Source: a candidate division Zixibacteria bacterium DG_27
GTDB taxonomy: Bacteria > Zixibacteria > MSB-5A5 > DG-27
NCBI GenBank assembly: GCA_001302725.1
Contig: LIZU01000043.1
Location: 1-7,788, forward strand
Length of the DNA: 7,788 bases
Direction of reading: 5' to 3'
Position numbers and translations under genes: made by a program. Below the pieces are notes generated by a model. It saw only the letters and a list, made by a program, of their open reading frames with translations, was not told the origin of the DNA and searched no databases. Shown in pieces: positions 7,001 through 7,788 of the stretch; the stretch's first letter is position 1, and each line of letters starts with the position of its first letter.

Positions 7001-7776
7001 TGAAGTCTGAGGAGCTGGAAGAGAAGCTCAAGGAGTCGGAGGTGAAGTTGGGCGACTCCGAGGAGGGGCTGACCAGGTCCGAAAAGAGCCTGCAGGAGTT
7101 GCAGGAGAAGCTGCAGCAATCGCAGGTGCAGTTGCAGCACTCGGAAGACAGGTTGCGGCAATCGGAGCAGAAATATCTCAACATATTCAATGCCCTCCCC
7201 GCTTCCCTGATCCTCTTAGATGCCCACGGGACGGTAGTGGACGTCAACGACTGGCATTTGAGTCAGTTCGAACCTCCGGGAACCTCCCGAGAAGATCTTC
7301 TGGGAAAGGATTTTCCCAGCTACCCGCCAAACCTGAAAACGGGGCTCTCGCGGAAGCTTGCGGAGCTGCTGGAGGGCAGGTCTTTCGAAGCTCGGAACTT
7401 GAGTCTCCCCCTCGGAGAGGCTGGCGATAAGAGGGTCTTCGATGTCGTTGGAGTCCCACGCTTTGACTTGGATGGGGAGATTGCCGGCGGGCTCTTAGTC
7501 TACCTAGATGTCAGCCAAAGGCGTGAATTGGAGAGAAAGGCCCTGGAAGCCAGAAAGCTGGTAGCGGTCAGGGATCTAGCTAGTTCTATCGCTCACGAAC
7601 TCTCCCAGCCGATTCAGGGATTGATGGCACTTGGTGAGATGACTACCCCGGGAAAGGTCGAGGATAAACACTGGGAGCTGGTAGCTGCGATAACCGAATG
7701 GCTGTACGACTTAGTGCAGGGCTTGAAGCACTCGTACCTCAGTGAGGGTCAAGACCAAAGCCCACCTGCGGAATAA
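4081..7776 (+). CDS. GAF-PAS-giant heptad-repeat helix-PAS-H-box sensor protein, probably frameshifted near its 3' end
   Basis: The 1231-residue product is a paralogue of the protein at 1344. Order: GAF (about 25-172), PAS1 (183-300, IGYEPQELLG, VHPED, ending GGVGIARDVTAE), 103 uninterrupted seven-residue repeats (306-1026), PAS3 (about 1033-1147, NIFNALPASLILLD to LLVYLDVSQRR), and H-box AHELSQPI with His1172. PAS2 of the paralogue is absent; the repeats take its place. There is no transmembrane segment, so a cytoplasmic rod is expected. The last 14 residues (SYLSEGQDQSPPAE) do not match the paralogue, whereas the DNA does in the +1 frame from 7748. The stop at 7774-7776 is therefore probably a frameshift product, cutting off the expected receiver. 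No ATP-binding domain is visible. The start is supported by GGAGGA at 4065 and by alignment with the paralogue. Its partner and ligand are unknown. Confidence 0.88.
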   Translation: MPSPQENSNSEEGTASLTSPLLRALQACQEVGAVGASSVAPGEVLRSAAGRLLDILGEKVGGICLLDKDKSVWQIFSPVSEGVLQMLFCNTDGRKFFAKAVSRPGVSTLTKKEGFSFLGRCHSLIASPVRSPERVFGVVVVLCTKEKGLPIEDENLLETVSYFLGTCLQNSELVSRSHGSELPYRALLENDDEILFELDPSGHFTSLSGKVFDSIGYEPQELLGSSFQQIVHPEDLGVPQIAFQDCLKGRSTATSDFYRVKHKDGDYRWHFSRYAPLKDEAGKIIGGVGIARDVTAEVGTREKLQDSEKKLQEWETRSRESEPKLENSNTRLQELEGKLQQSQERLEESEANLRQTRERLQESEVALRKREEKSQELEKESQKSKEKQQDSEKKLQEWEARSRESESKLEGANTRLHELEGELQQSQERLEESEANLRQTQERLQESEVGLRKSEEKSQELERNLQELEEKTHQWEANLQELKGKLRQSEERLQKSQARSRELEEKSRREEGKLRKLEGKLEKWEAKLHKREEKLRESEAELRQRQEGLRESEEKLSGAEEKLQESEARSQQLVEKLRESRESLRGWEAKLRQSQEEVAQWKGRLQGLQGKLQESEEKLKDSEANSHQLSKKLQDLEERSREWEEKSRQTQAQLQELQGSLRESEENFRSREARLGELETKSGESEERLQRAKAESQELQGKLRETEERLQESENSLRDWETRSREQEESLRESQEKSGELERKLEESGAQLQELQGSLKESEEKYCSREAKLRELETKSGESEERLQQAKAESEQLQGKLRETEERLQESENSLRDWETRSREQEASLREWEAKLRESEGEVQQLEAKSQKSEETLREQEESLRRSQEKLGELEGKLEESEANLRQWSAELQQSRVKSQEWELTLRELKGKLQESEKKSRESEAKSRQAGAKLRQAGGKLRQAEGKVQELEGRLQEFEAKFEELQVKLWEWEVKSEELEEKLKESEVKLGDSEEGLTRSEKSLQELQEKLQQSQVQLQHSEDRLRQSEQKYLNIFNALPASLILLDAHGTVVDVNDWHLSQFEPPGTSREDLLGKDFPSYPPNLKTGLSRKLAELLEGRSFEARNLSLPLGEAGDKRVFDVVGVPRFDLDGEIAGGLLVYLDVSQRRELERKALEARKLVAVRDLASSIAHELSQPIQGLMALGEMTTPGKVEDKHWELVAAITEWLYDLVQGLKHSYLSEGQDQSPPAE
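4996..5499 (+). repeat. two tandem 252-base blocks (12 heptads each) inside the array
   Basis: Bases 4996-5247 and 5248-5499 align heptad by heptad. Both run DSEKKLQ, EWE(T/A)RSR, ESE(P/S)KLE, then through ELEG, QSQERLE, ESEANLR, QT(R/Q)ERLQ and ESEV to EEKSQ. The first 30 bases of each block are identical. The last two heptads of each block have diverged most. This shows duplication of a large block rather than of a single heptad. Confidence 0.9.
6025..6612 (+). repeat. two tandem 294-base blocks (14 heptads each) inside the array
   Basis: Bases 6025-6318 and 6319-6612 match over their first 12 heptads: AQLQ, ELQGSL, ESEE, SREA, then ELETKSG and ESEERLQ, and later ETEERLQ, ESENSLR, DWETRSR and EQE. 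Long runs are identical in DNA, including synonymous positions, so this looks like the youngest duplication in the array. The period differs from the 252-base blocks, indicating independent events. A partial echo (EQEESLR, then RSQEKLG and ELEGKLE) follows at about 6655-6717. Confidence 0.9.
6865..6927 (+). repeat. single-heptad triplication
   Basis: Three adjacent 21-base units read QAGAKLR, QAGGKLR and QAEGKVQ. The first two differ at one base of 21 (GCC versus GGC). This is the clearest trace of the array growing by one heptad at a time, and it shows that single-unit slippage also operates here. Confidence 0.8.
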
Positions 7777-7788
7777 GAACACGGATTA
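7748..7788 (+). pseudogene. displaced continuation of the second sensor gene in the +1 frame (partial)
   Basis: In this frame the bases encode VKTKAHLRNKNTD and remain open to the window edge. The paralogue at 1344 has VKTKAYLRDRILD at the same place (bases 3216-3254). Between the shared Lys-His (ending 3206 and 7731) and this Val, the first gene has 9 bases and this one has 16, so a net +7 shifts the frame. The receiver domain, if kept, should lie downstream in this frame. A sequencing or assembly error, a true mutation, or ribosomal frameshifting could explain it. Confidence 0.7.

Larger units (their letters stand above)
4996..7158 (+). repeat. 103 tandem 21-base units coding for an unbroken heptad-repeat helix
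   Basis: Read in frame from Asp306, the sequence divides into 103 seven-codon units without a single inserted or missing codon (2163 bases). A typical unit is ESEEKLR. Position 1 is Glu, Gln, Lys or Asp; position 2 is Ser, Leu, Trp or Arg; position 3 is mostly Glu; position 5 is often Lys, Arg, Ser or Asn; position 6 is Leu, less often Ser; position 7 is Arg or Gln. Leu every seventh residue, with position 2 three residues later, gives the a/d spacing of a coiled coil, although Ser is frequent at d. Helical length would be about 107 nm at 0.15 nm per residue. The units are diverged, so this is an old array with some recent block copies. Confidence 0.95.

Noticed and set aside
4996..7158. A CRISPR array or other spacer-repeat system.
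   Set aside because: The repeats are contiguous, diverged, in frame and coding, with no unique spacers between them.
6330..7247. Long antisense open frames across the heptad array (also 5951-6631, 5315-5863 and 4878-5438 on the - strand).
   Set aside because: They are Ser-, Pro-, Ala- and Cys-rich low-complexity products of reading a stop-poor 21-base repeat backwards. They have no start signals, and their ends follow the repeat rather than gene boundaries.

Overview
The window is bacterial: it carries an intact csrA-type regulator gene and two paralogous GAF/PAS sensor proteins of two-component type, all on the + strand. Base composition is moderately GC-rich, with heavy use of GAG, CGG, AGG and GGA codons. 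I cannot name the organism. The multi-PAS hybrid protein and a csrA gene fit an environmental, proteobacterium-like or candidate-phylum genome, but that is inference.

Layout. 1-386: the last 36 codons of an unrecognised gene, then about 250 bases without a convincing gene, possibly holding a badly decayed csrA. 387-880: an imperfect direct duplication whose unit runs from a csrA-like C-terminal tail, through a conserved spacer, into the first 12 codons of csrA. The first copy leads into a csrA cut short after 14 codons. The second leads into the intact csrA (846-1100, TTG start). 1101-1343: a spacer with a structured hairpin. 1344-3656: a GAF-PAS-PAS-PAS-H-box-receiver protein with no ATP-binding kinase domain. 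3657-4080: a 424-base intergenic region with eight predicted hairpins in about 290 bases, several with GGA in the loop. 4081-7776: a paralogue of the first sensor in which the middle PAS domain is replaced by a very long heptad-repeat helix.

The most striking element is that helix. It is 103 consecutive seven-residue repeats (bases 4996-7158, exactly 103 x 21) without one phase break, sitting between two PAS domains. Larger blocks inside it (252 and 294 bases) were duplicated more recently. The same gene appears frameshifted near its end. Alignment with its paralogue shows the ancestral frame continuing from 7748 off the window edge, so the expected receiver domain is disconnected from the rest.

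How the parts may work together (inference): the sensors read small molecules or redox state through GAF/PAS domains, and CsrA acts after transcription. GGA sites in the csrA leader suggest autoregulation, and the hairpin-rich intergenic RNA could be a CsrA target or sponge in the style of CsrB/RsmZ. No mobile-element gene, tRNA, rRNA or CRISPR array was seen.
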